This document shows, one piece after another, positions 7,163-16,379 of a stretch of DNA of 18,277 nucleotides. The stretch lies in contig DAOTXK010000138.1 of assembly GCA_034435395.1 (NCBI GenBank), positions 1-18,277 of the forward strand, read 5' to 3'. The notes under the pieces were generated by a model. That model was given only the letters and a program-made list of their open reading frames with translations. It was not told where the DNA came from and searched no databases. This stretch comes from DAOTXK01 sp034435395. Its GTDB lineage: Bacteria; Chloroflexota; Anaerolineae; Aggregatilineales; Ch27. Positions within the stretch are counted from its first letter, which is position 1, and the number at the start of each line of letters is the position of its first letter. The position numbers were made by a program, and so were the translations under genes.

Positions 7163-7540
7163 TCACACCGTCGCCGTAGCCATGTCGGTGCTGTATCTGT
7201 CGAACAAGGCGATCAAATCACTCACCGGCAGCGGTTTTGCCAGATAATCGGCGAAGCCCGCCGCCAGGCACCGTTCGCGGTCGCCCAGCATCGCATAGGC
7301 CGTCACCGCGACCATCGGCACGTTGACGCCTCGCTCCCGCAGGGCGCTTATCAGATCAAGGCCAGTCATCACCCCGCCGAGTTGAATATCGATCAAGATC
7401 AGATCGGGCGTGTCCTCCACCAGGGCGTCCAAGGCGTCTTCGCCGGCGGCATAACCGTCCACCTCGTGCCGCCCCAGACGGGCCACACGGCGCACCAGCG
7501 CCAGGTTGGCAGGGTTATCCTCCACATAAACGATCCGCAA
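7163..7540 (-). CDS. Stand-alone response-regulator receiver protein (first of two)
   Basis: The 125-residue CheY-like protein begins at a TTG with a good SD (AGGAGAGGA about 6-8 nt upstream). It has E7-D8, phospho-acceptor D51 in LILIDIQLGG, T80 in VAVTAY and K102 in LAKP, so it should be phosphorylatable. There is no output domain. The sequence after the phospho-Asp (DIQLGGVMTGLDL, with GGVMTG where DxQMPxMDG is usual) resembles the DivK-like single-domain receivers that often accompany membrane kinases. It lies 36 bp after the kinase gene and 6 bp before the next receiver gene. Confidence 0.88.
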   Translation of the reverse strand: MRIVYVEDNPANLALVRRVARLGRHEVDGYAAGEDALDALVEDTPDLILIDIQLGGVMTGLDLISALRERGVNVPMVAVTAYAMLGDRERCLAAGFADYLAKPLPVSDLIALFDRYSTDMATATV

Positions 7541-7576
7541 GCGCTTCCTCTCCTATCCTATTCGTCCCAGGGCCGA

Positions 7577-9082
7577 TCAGGCCGCGGGTAAGGCGGCTTT
7601 ATCGGCGTCAACCGGTTCTTCAGTCCTGGCCCGCGGCAACGTGAAATAAAAGGTGCTCCCTTTGCCGACTTCGCTCTCCACCCAGATGCGCCCCTTCATC
7701 AACCGCACCAAGTGCCGCGAGATCGACAATCCCAGGCCGGAACCAGTATTTTGCCGCCCTCTGCCCGCCCGACCTTGCCGGAACTCCTCAAAGATCAGCT
7801 CCAACTCATCCTGATGGATGCCTTCGCCAGTATCCGCCACGCTGATGGTCACCTCGCCGTCGTCGACGGTCAGGCCCAGGGTGATCGCCCCCTGGTCGGT
7901 GAACTTGGCGGCGTTGCTGTACAGATTGAGCAAGACCTGGCGCACACGGTTCGGGTCCGCCCAGACTTTGGGCAATTCAGTCGGCAGGCTCTTCTTCAGC
8001 TGAATCGGCTTATCGCCGATCAGGCCGGTCGCCGTGGTCAGCGTGGCGCGGAAGATCGGCTCCAGGTCGACCACCTCCTGCTGCACGTCCAGCTTGCCGA
8101 CATCCACGCGGGAGAGGTCCAGGATGTCGTTGATCACGTGCAGCAACTGCGCGCCGCTGGTGTGAATCTGTTCCAGGTCATGGTGGTATGCCGGGGGGAG
8201 TTCCACCCCGTCGTACATCTCCGGGAACTTCAGCATCGTCTCGCTGAAGCCGATCACGGCATTCAGCGGCGTGCGCAGCTCGTGGCTCATATTGGCCAGG
8301 AACTGCCCCCGGAAGTTTTTGGCTTCCTCAGCTGCCTGCCGCGCCCGCTCCAGTTCGATGTTGGTGTGCTCCAGGTTGGTGTTCGCCTGTTCCAGGTCCG
8401 TGTTAGCCTGCTCCAGGTTTTCCGCCAGGATTTGCGCCCGTGCCAGGGCTTTCTTCAACTGCTCCCGGCTTTCATGCAACTCGAGCTTTCGCTCCCGCTC
8501 GCGCCGGTAGCTGCTGAGCGCCCACTCCGCGATGGCGTACAAATCGCCCGTGATCTGCACCGCCCACAACGCGCCCAGCAGCGTCAGGATCAGCGCCGCC
8601 CACTGATGATGCCCGACGGACACATACCCATCATGCAGGGCCGGACCGCCGATGGTCACCAGAAGGGCAACCAGCAACAGGCGTGGCAACACGCGTGGCC
8701 GCAGCAGCAGGCCGACTACAAATACCAGCAGCGCGAAGGTATAGGGCACCGTGTCCCGCATCGGCCCCGGATCGGTGTACAGCAGGAACCCGATAGCCAG
8801 GATGATACCCCCTGTATAACTCCAAACCCCCCGGTCGTACTGGCCCCGCTGCAAAAACAGGCGGGTGAGCAGGCTGCCCAGCAGGATCGCCGCCGAAGCC
8901 TCAAACCACATCGCCATACTGGCCAGCGACAACCTTCCCAGGAACAACGCCATCAACAACGCCCAGAACGCGGCCACGGTCGCGCAAAAGGTCACCCGCC
9001 ACAGCAGTGCCAGGCGTTCGGTGCGGACTTCCTGGGCAAAATCGGGGTCTGAGTAACTGGAAACGATGTTTGTCTCGCTCAT
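7577..9082 (-). CDS. Membrane-bound sensor histidine kinase
   Basis: The 501-residue protein has about six hydrophobic segments in residues 25-180, in three hairpins with short loops and no recognisable extracellular sensor, so it may sense the membrane itself. A coiled coil follows (about 195-258) with a near-exact four-heptad block, LEQANTD LEQANTN LEHTNIE LERARQA, at 223-250. Next come HisKA with phospho-acceptor H267 in SHELRTPLN, then HATPase_c with the N box NLYSNAAKFT (386-395), G1 DTGEGI (417-422), FEEF (431-434) and G2 GSGLGLSI (447-454). All catalytic elements are present. With the two receivers it makes an HK-RR-RR operon without a transcription factor. There is no strong SD at the ATG. 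Confidence 0.9.
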   Translation of the reverse strand: MSETNIVSSYSDPDFAQEVRTERLALLWRVTFCATVAAFWALLMALFLGRLSLASMAMWFEASAAILLGSLLTRLFLQRGQYDRGVWSYTGGIILAIGFLLYTDPGPMRDTVPYTFALLVFVVGLLLRPRVLPRLLLVALLVTIGGPALHDGYVSVGHHQWAALILTLLGALWAVQITGDLYAIAEWALSSYRRERERKLELHESREQLKKALARAQILAENLEQANTDLEQANTNLEHTNIELERARQAAEEAKNFRGQFLANMSHELRTPLNAVIGFSETMLKFPEMYDGVELPPAYHHDLEQIHTSGAQLLHVINDILDLSRVDVGKLDVQQEVVDLEPIFRATLTTATGLIGDKPIQLKKSLPTELPKVWADPNRVRQVLLNLYSNAAKFTDQGAITLGLTVDDGEVTISVADTGEGIHQDELELIFEEFRQGRAGRGRQNTGSGLGLSISRHLVRLMKGRIWVESEVGKGSTFYFTLPRARTEEPVDADKAALPAA

Positions 9083-9126
9083 CGGCAGCCAGCCAGTGAC
9101 TTATCACGCCTGAACGGTCTCAATCC

Positions 9127-9155
9127 ATTTTAACGCAAAGTTAATGATTTGTGGG
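9127..9155 (-). promoter_or_regulatory. Candidate promoter of the kinase operon
   Basis: A minus-strand TAAAAT (-10, at 9127-9132; five of six consensus bases) lies 44 bp upstream of the kinase ATG. The -35 (CCCACA, 9150-9155) is weak, which would fit a promoter needing an activator at the palindrome just upstream. Confidence 0.3.
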
Positions 9156-9165
9156 ATTAAAAAAG

Positions 9166-9185
9166 GTTTGTAAATCGTTACAAAC
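9166..9185. promoter_or_regulatory. 20-bp perfect palindrome, likely operator
   Basis: The arms GTTTGTAA and TTACAAAC flank a 4-nt ATCG spacer, giving 8 + 4 + 8 with no mismatch. It is centred about 55 bp upstream of the presumed start of the kinase transcript, where an activator would bind. The arms are A/T-rich and would form a weak RNA hairpin. On the minus strand the T6 run at 9158-9164 follows it, so a poor terminator is the alternative reading. Confidence 0.55.
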
Positions 9186-9232
9186 TGACAGCCGCCTTAA
9201 GCAAACGGCACGCATGAGCAGCATTTCCCGGA

Positions 9233-9256
9233 CCCGACGGCGCGTTTTCCGTCGGG
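9233..9256. repeat. 8-bp inverted repeat with 8-nt loop
   Basis: CCCGACGG and CCGTCGGG flank CGCGTTTT, a perfect GC-rich hairpin in either RNA. There is no T-run on either side, so it is not an ordinary intrinsic terminator; a transcript-end stabiliser or protein site is possible. Confidence 0.45.
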
Positions 9257-9305
9257 GCGGGCGTTCTCGCCGCAGGAAGGTTAATGCCCCCGGCCAGAAC
9301 TGGAG

Positions 9306-9370
9306 AAATCCGCTGAAGAGGCTCGCGGGAGCCAATCACGGCCCTGTCAACGAGCCTTATTAGCGGATTT
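9306..9370 (-). terminator. 65-bp long hairpin, possible end of the beta-oxidation operon
   Basis: The stems nest symmetrically: AAATCCGCT (9306-9314) with AGCGGATTT (9362-9370), a 4 x 4 internal loop, AGGCTCG (9319-9325) with CGAGCCT (9351-9357), then a shorter inner stem (GGG and CC with their partners) around AATCAC. The outer stem ends in TTTC on the minus strand and TTTT on the plus strand. It is 78 bp past the thiolase stop, so a terminator is the simplest reading, but the U-tract is short. A REP/MITE-like element or a small structured RNA is also possible. Confidence 0.45.
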
Positions 9371-9447
9371 TGCGCCCCCGGGGCCCGGTTTTGAACCCGT
9401 CGCCTCAACGCCTGGGGCCTGCACCCCGATTGCCGTGTCGAGCGCCG

Positions 9448-10632
9448 TCAGTTCAACCTCTCAAAGATGCCCGCCGCCCCCATGCCGCCGCCGATGCACA
9501 TGGTCACCATGCCCAGTCGGCTGCCGCGCCGCCGCATCTCGTGCAGCAGCTGGACGGTCAGCTTGGCCCCGGTCGCCCCCAGAGGATGCCCCAGCGCGAT
9601 GGCCCCGCCGTTCACATTGACGATTTCCGGGTTAAGCCCTAATTCGCGGATGACGGCCACGCTCTGAGAGGCAAAGGCTTCGTTCAACTCGATCAGATCG
9701 ATGTCCTCCAGCTTGAGGCCCACCCGTCTCAACATCCGCGGCACCGCCGCCACCGGCCCGATGCCCATGATCTCCGGGCGGACGCCCACCACATTAAAGC
9801 CTACAAAACGCGCGATGGGCTGAAGGCCGAGTCTGGCCGCCGTCGACGTTTCCATCACCACCACGCCCGCCGCCCCGTCGCTCAGCGGGGAAGAGTTGCC
9901 CGCTGTGACCGTGCCGCCCTCTTTGAAGGCCGGCTTGAGCGCCGCCAGCGCTTCGACCGAGGTATCCGGCCTCAGATGCTCGTCTCTATCCAGCACGACC
10001 TGCTGGCGCACCAGCTCCCTGTCGGCGGTGACCGACACCTCCTCGAATGCCCAGGGGACGATCTCCTCGGCGAACTTGCCGGCCGCCTGGGCAGCGGCGG
10101 CTTTCATATGGCTGTGATAGGCAAATTCGTCCTGCGCCTGCCGGGTGACTTCAAATTGCTCGGCCACCCGCTCCGCCGTCAGCCCCATGCTCATGTACGT
10201 CTCCGGTTTATGCTCCGCCAGCCACAGGTTGGGACTGAGCCGGAAACCCGTCATCGGCACCAGGCTCATCGACTCCACGCCCCCGGCGATGATGATGTCC
10301 GCCCCATTGGCGATGATGCGCTCGGCGGCGAGCGCGATGGCCTGCAGGCCGCTGGAGCAGAAGCGGTTGACCGTTTGCGCCGGGACTTCCACCGGCAGGC
10401 CAGCCAGCGCCGCCACCGGACGGGCCACATTCAGCCCCTGCGATCCTTCCGGAAAGGCACAGCCCAGCACCACATCATCGATCTGCGCCGGGTCCAGCCG
10501 GTCCCCGGTCTGGCGCAGCAGTTCTCGGATCACCGTCGCCGCCATGTCATCCGGGCGGGCATTGCGGGTCGCACCTTTTTTGGCCCGCCCCACCGCCGTC
10601 CGCGTCATCGCCACAATCACCGCTTCTCGCAT
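9448..10632 (-). CDS. fadA: Acetyl-CoA C-acyltransferase (thiolase)
   Basis: I choose the ATG at 10632 (394 residues, MREAVIVAMTRTAVG) because GAGGAG lies about 6 nt upstream and the length is then normal; the longer frame to 10743 overlaps the upstream gene. All catalytic parts are present: nucleophile C92 in NRFCSSGLQA, NEAFA at 317-321, H349 in GGAIALGHPLG and C379 in CIGGGMGAA. The protein cleaves 3-ketoacyl-CoA with CoA to acetyl-CoA and a shortened acyl-CoA, the last step of beta-oxidation. It is the last gene of the operon. Whether it prefers long or short chains, or works in the synthetic direction, cannot be told from sequence, so the symbol is a best fit by context. Confidence 0.88.
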   Translation of the reverse strand: MREAVIVAMTRTAVGRAKKGATRNARPDDMAATVIRELLRQTGDRLDPAQIDDVVLGCAFPEGSQGLNVARPVAALAGLPVEVPAQTVNRFCSSGLQAIALAAERIIANGADIIIAGGVESMSLVPMTGFRLSPNLWLAEHKPETYMSMGLTAERVAEQFEVTRQAQDEFAYHSHMKAAAAQAAGKFAEEIVPWAFEEVSVTADRELVRQQVVLDRDEHLRPDTSVEALAALKPAFKEGGTVTAGNSSPLSDGAAGVVVMETSTAARLGLQPIARFVGFNVVGVRPEIMGIGPVAAVPRMLRRVGLKLEDIDLIELNEAFASQSVAVIRELGLNPEIVNVNGGAIALGHPLGATGAKLTVQLLHEMRRRGSRLGMVTMCIGGGMGAAGIFERLN

Positions 10633-10735
10633 GTGCACGCTCCTCATCTGACCACTCAACCGCCCGCCAGGAAAGCGGCGCGCCAGGCTCCTTACCCGCC
10701 TGGTGATTCGCCCCAGCCGCCGCGCCCCCGGCGGG

Positions 10736-11377
10736 TCAGCCATATGACTCCGCGACCGCCCTGAACCCGGCCCAAAATGCCGCCTTGCCGCCGTGCGAAG
10801 GATGCCGCACGTTGACGTGATCGACCGCCATCGCCGTCAGCGTCCGGGCAGCGCTGTTGCCCACCGCGATCACCGTCTCCGGCGCAAATATCGCCAGGAT
10901 GTCTGCCAGATAACGCCGCCCCACCGCCAGCTCGTCGGCGCGCGGGGGGCGGTTGGAAAGCGGCCGGCCCTTCTTATGGGGGTGGAACGGGTAGGCGCTG
11001 AAGATCAGCGGCACCAGCCCTGTTTCGGCGATGGCCCCCCAGACGATGGTCGCGCTCGGCTCCTTACGCAGCCCGCCAAACTCACCGCTATCCCGGTATC
11101 CCGCCGCCGCCCCCAGCACCGGCACGCCATCCGGCGGATTCAGCATGAGGTGGTCGCTGGTGAAGGGCACGCCGGAGCGGCGGCAGCCCTGGTAACCGGG
11201 GGCCTCGCCCACCAGCAACACCTTTGGCCGGAGCACCATCATCTGCCCCAGGTAAAGGCGGAAGTTGTCGCGCCGGATGGCATTAAACGGGTTGCCGTCC
11301 GCATACTGGTTGAAGGCGTCCTCGGCCACGTCCTCCGCCGCCAGCGCGGCCACCAATTGGTCCAGTCGGTTGGCCAT
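10736..11377 (-). CDS. Uracil-DNA glycosylase superfamily protein
   Basis: The 213-residue protein has the superfamily's two active-site motifs: GEAPG at 57-61 within LLVGEAPGYQGCRRSG, and HPS at 192-194 in VNVRHPSHGG, with a VGNSAARTL strand-helix at 172-180. Known members remove uracil or other damaged bases from DNA. The four Fe-S cysteines of family 4 enzymes are absent (C65 is the only Cys), so it is not a typical thermophile-type family 4 UDG; I cannot name the subfamily. The SAYPFHPHKKGRPLSNRPP segment (127-145) is basic and could face DNA. Its place inside the beta-oxidation operon, 16 bp after the fusion gene and 103 bp before thiolase, is odd. No SD is visible at the ATG, so expression may be low or coupled to the upstream gene. 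Confidence 0.8.
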   Translation of the reverse strand: MANRLDQLVAALAAEDVAEDAFNQYADGNPFNAIRRDNFRLYLGQMMVLRPKVLLVGEAPGYQGCRRSGVPFTSDHLMLNPPDGVPVLGAAAGYRDSGEFGGLRKEPSATIVWGAIAETGLVPLIFSAYPFHPHKKGRPLSNRPPRADELAVGRRYLADILAIFAPETVIAVGNSAARTLTAMAVDHVNVRHPSHGGKAAFWAGFRAVAESYG

Positions 11378-11393
11378 AGCCGTCGATTATTCG

Positions 11394-13790
<2,397 letters not shown>

Positions 13791-13841
13791 ATGTTCCCTC
13801 TTCTGCCCAACCCTCCTGCCGGGATGAGGCGCGCCTCACCT

Positions 13842-15098
13842 TTAGTTCAGCTCACGGCTGCTGTAGTCCAGAATGCGGCGGGCGACGATCAGCAGGTTGA
13901 TCTGCCCCGTGCCCTCGTAGATATCGTTGATCCTGGCGTCCCGCATCCACTTCTCGACCAGCCACTCGCGGCTGTAGCCCATCAAACCCAGCAACTCGAC
14001 CGCCTTCTGGGTGACCCAGGTCACCGCTTTGCCCGCTTTGGCCTTGGCCATGGATGCTTCCAGGCTGTTGCGCTGGCCGTGGTCGAGCATGCTGACGGCC
14101 CGCAGCGTCAACAGGTAGGCGGCCTTGAGCTGAGCTTCCATCTCCAGCACGTCGCGCTGTATGGCCGTCAGCGTGTGGCGCGGCTTATCATAGGGAATCT
14201 CGACGCCCTCTTTTTTCAGCGTCGCCTTGACGAATTCCAGCGCCGCCCGGCCCACCCCCAGCGCGCTGGCCGCCACCAGCGGCCGGGAGGCGTCAAACGT
14301 CGCCATCGCGCCCTTAAAGCCCTCGCGGCTGCCCTCTTTTTGCACCTCCGGATCGCCCAGGATGTTGTCAAAGGGGATGCGCGCATCCTGGAAACTGATC
14401 GACACCGTGTCGCTGGCGCGGATGCCATGTTTGATCTCGGCTTTGGTGATGGTCACGCCGGGCGTCCCCGCCTCCACCACAAACGGCCGCATCCCGGCCC
14501 GCCCCGCCGATCGATCGATCGTGGCCCACACCACGCAGATGCCGTCCGACTCCTGAAGAGCCAGCCCGCCGTTAGTGATGAAAATCTTCTCGCCGTTGAG
14601 CACCCACTCGTTGGTTTCCCGGTCCAGCACCGCCGTGGTCTCGATGGCCTTGGTATCCGACCCGGCGTTGGGTTCGGTCATGGCCATCGCTCCCCACTTC
14701 GGCTCTTTGCCCTCGGCAAAGCGGCGCAGGAAGCGCTCCTTCTGCTCCGGCGTGCCCACCGCCTCGATGGCCGACCCGGCCAGCAGCGCCGACGGCAGGC
14801 AGAGATACTGCCCGGCATCGCCCCAGGAGAGGGCCTCCACCTGGAACATCATCCGCAGATAGGTGGTGCGCGGACCCTTTTTCTCCTGGTCGGGGGCGGG
14901 CGGCTCCTTCAGCCGGTCCAGCTGGCGGGCCTGCTGATCCCGCATGACGGGCCAGGTCATCTTGATGAAGTCCGCCGGGCGCTCGTGTTCGTTTTCGTCC
15001 AGGTGGCGCGACGCCGGGCGCATGATGCCCTGGGCCAATGCCTCGGCCATCTGTTTCTCCTGCCAGGCGCGCTCCGGAATTTCAAAACTGATCGCCAT
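13842..15098 (-). CDS. Acyl-CoA dehydrogenase, catalytic-type subunit
   Basis: I choose the ATG at 15098 (418 residues, MAISFEIPERAW), which has GGAGTG 5-6 nt upstream, over the GTG at 15116. Family motifs seen: MTEPNAGSD at 140-148 and FITNGG at 173-178 of the flavin-side beta domain, and a C-terminal INDIYEGTGQINLLIVAR with E395 at the usual catalytic-base position. Two FAD-contact motifs are not in their usual form: the R-x-x-F-G stretch is replaced by KKEGVEIPYDKPRHTL (295-310), and the Q-x-x-G-G-x-G is E368-L-L-G-L-M-G. In homomeric enzymes these residues reach into the neighbour's FAD. The downstream partner in the operon has them. The enzyme introduces the 2,3 double bond of acyl-CoA; chain specificity is unknown. 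Confidence 0.85.
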   Translation of the reverse strand: MAISFEIPERAWQEKQMAEALAQGIMRPASRHLDENEHERPADFIKMTWPVMRDQQARQLDRLKEPPAPDQEKKGPRTTYLRMMFQVEALSWGDAGQYLCLPSALLAGSAIEAVGTPEQKERFLRRFAEGKEPKWGAMAMTEPNAGSDTKAIETTAVLDRETNEWVLNGEKIFITNGGLALQESDGICVVWATIDRSAGRAGMRPFVVEAGTPGVTITKAEIKHGIRASDTVSISFQDARIPFDNILGDPEVQKEGSREGFKGAMATFDASRPLVAASALGVGRAALEFVKATLKKEGVEIPYDKPRHTLTAIQRDVLEMEAQLKAAYLLTLRAVSMLDHGQRNSLEASMAKAKAGKAVTWVTQKAVELLGLMGYSREWLVEKWMRDARINDIYEGTGQINLLIVARRILDYSSRELN

Positions 15099-15116
15099 TT
15101 GTTCACTCCATCCCAC

Positions 15117-16211
15117 TCACACTATCGCCAGCCCGTCGAACATGGCAAAGCCGCGCGCGTTCCGCAGCCAGCGCTCCACCGGATACTCGCGGATGAAGCC
15201 GTAGCCGCCCAGCGTCTGCACGCTGGAATCGGTCACGAACAGCGCCGCCTGGGCCGCGTATTCCCTGGCCAGGTAAGCCTCTGCCGTGGCATCCTGGCCC
15301 TGGTCCAGCTTCCAGGCCGCCTCCCAGACCATCAGTCGGGTGGCGTCCACCTCGATGGCGCATTCCGCCAGCATGAAGGCGATGGCCTGTTTGGTGGCGA
15401 TGGGCACGCCGAACTGCACCCGCTGCTTGGCGTACTCGATGGCGTATTCGCAGGCGGCGCGGGCCACACCGACGGCCATCGCCGCCAGCGCCACGTGGCT
15501 GGAGTTGCGGAGCGTCTGGAAGTTGATGCCCGCCTCGCCGCCCAGCTTACCGCTCGCCTCGACGCGCACCTCGTTGAAAGACACCGGATACGTTTCCAGG
15601 GCGCGGATGCCCATCAGCTTTTCGCGCCCGCCGACCGTCACGCCGTCCATGTGGCGGTCCACGATATAACCGCCGATCGCGCCGCTCTCGCTGTCGCGGG
15701 CATAGACCAGCATCTTCTCCGCCTCCGCCGCCAGCGGCACGTTAACTTTGGCCCCGTTCAGGATGATGTCGCCGTTCCGGGCGGCAGCGGTGGTCTGCAT
15801 CTGAAACGGGTCAAAGAACAGGCCCGGCTCCGCCAGCGCCGCCGTCATGGGGACAAAGGCCTCGCTGAAACGCGGCAGCAGGTCCCTTTTCTGCTCCTCT
15901 GTGCCGAAGGACAGCACCGGGTAGGCGAACAAGGCCGGCGTCAGCAACTTCATCGCCAGGGCCAGGTCGCCCCAGGCCAGTTCTTCCGCCGCCAGGACAC
16001 CGGTCACCGCCTCCCGCCCGCCAAAGCCGCCGTATGCCTCCGGGATGGCCGCCGGGATCAGGCCGATCTCCCACCCGGTCTCGATCACTGCCTGGGGAAG
16101 TTCGCCCGCCTCGTCCGCCTCATGGGCGACCTTCCGCACGTCGGTTTCGGCGTAACGATGGATCGCCTCGATGAGCATCTGCTGCTCTTCTGTGGGGGTG
16201 AAAGACACCAT
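15117..16211 (-). CDS. Acyl-CoA dehydrogenase-like, probable non-catalytic partner subunit
   Basis: The 364-residue protein is somewhat short for the family. It keeps the FAD-partner motifs RVQFG (264-268) and QTLGGYG (332-338), followed by REYPVERWLRNAR. But the flavin-pocket AxTEPxAGSD is degenerate (ALAEPGLFFDPFQMQTTA, 125-142), and where others have I-x-EGT-x-Q/E it reads MFDGLAIV and stops, so the catalytic Glu is missing (D359 sits close to it) and the last helix is absent. Its C-terminal truncation is not a sequencing artefact by itself: the frame is otherwise clean and the stop lies 18 bp before the next gene. This looks like a partner of the downstream dehydrogenase. The ATG has AAGGAG about 8 nt upstream. 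Confidence 0.82.
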   Translation of the reverse strand: MVSFTPTEEQQMLIEAIHRYAETDVRKVAHEADEAGELPQAVIETGWEIGLIPAAIPEAYGGFGGREAVTGVLAAEELAWGDLALAMKLLTPALFAYPVLSFGTEEQKRDLLPRFSEAFVPMTAALAEPGLFFDPFQMQTTAAARNGDIILNGAKVNVPLAAEAEKMLVYARDSESGAIGGYIVDRHMDGVTVGGREKLMGIRALETYPVSFNEVRVEASGKLGGEAGINFQTLRNSSHVALAAMAVGVARAACEYAIEYAKQRVQFGVPIATKQAIAFMLAECAIEVDATRLMVWEAAWKLDQGQDATAEAYLAREYAAQAALFVTDSSVQTLGGYGFIREYPVERWLRNARGFAMFDGLAIV

Positions 16212-16242
16212 CCAACCCGCTCCTTCCGTTAGGCTGCTAGCC

Positions 16243-16260
16243 GTCAGCCGATACGCTGAC
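16243..16260. promoter_or_regulatory. Candidate operator upstream of the beta-oxidation operon
   Basis: GTCAGC and GCTGAC flank a 6-nt spacer (CGATAC), a perfect 6-bp inverted repeat about 40 bp before the first dehydrogenase ATG. It could be bound by the TetR regulator of the neighbouring unit. It is short enough to occur by chance. Confidence 0.3.
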
Positions 16261-16338
16261 CTGAACGCTCTCGACGATCGCTGTAGCCCCCTGAGTCGCG
16301 GCGTCCTGATCGCTGGCTGTCGGGAGGCTCCCCCTATG

Positions 16339-16373
16339 AAAAGAAACCCACCCCAGACTCCCGGGCGGGCTTC
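16339..16373 (-). terminator. Intrinsic terminator of the TetR-ferredoxin-flavoprotein unit
   Basis: On the minus strand an 11-bp stem, GAAGCCCGCCC with GGGTGGGTTTC (two G-U pairs), encloses a 9-nt loop and is followed by TTTT. It starts 6 nt after the flavoprotein stop. Arms are at 16363-16373 and 16343-16353, with the T-run at 16339-16342. Stem GC content and spacing are typical. It means the beta-oxidation operon needs its own promoter in 16212-16338. Confidence 0.75.
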
Positions 16374-16379
16374 CTCGGC

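Larger units (their letters stand above)
9083..9447. other. 365-bp gene-free spacer rich in inverted repeats
   Basis: It lies between the thiolase stop and the kinase start, both on the minus strand, so it must hold the operon's end and the kinase promoter. The left part (9120-9190) is A/T-rich and contains a candidate promoter and a 20-bp palindrome. The middle and right hold a hairpin at 9233-9256 and a 65-bp palindrome at 9306-9370. Short open frames on both strands (for example an Arg-rich one at 9151-9363 +) lack SD sites and look accidental. Confidence 0.7.

Noticed and set aside
7712..9052. 446-codon plus-strand open frame
   Set aside because: Antisense to the histidine kinase, whose H, N, G1, F and G2 boxes are all intact on the minus strand.
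9151..9363. 70-codon Arg-rich plus-strand frame in the spacer
   Set aside because: GTG start without an SD, overlaps the palindrome and the 65-bp hairpin, and the basic composition is what a GC-rich frame gives by chance.
9384..9410. tRNA-like GGGTTCAAAACC on the minus strand
   Set aside because: It resembles a T-loop, but the 5-bp T-stem does not pair and no acceptor, D or anticodon arm fits around it.
10633..10743. N-terminal extension of the thiolase frame
   Set aside because: It would overlap the UDG gene, has no SD, is Arg-rich and adds 37 residues not seen in thiolases; the ATG at 10632 has GAGGAG.
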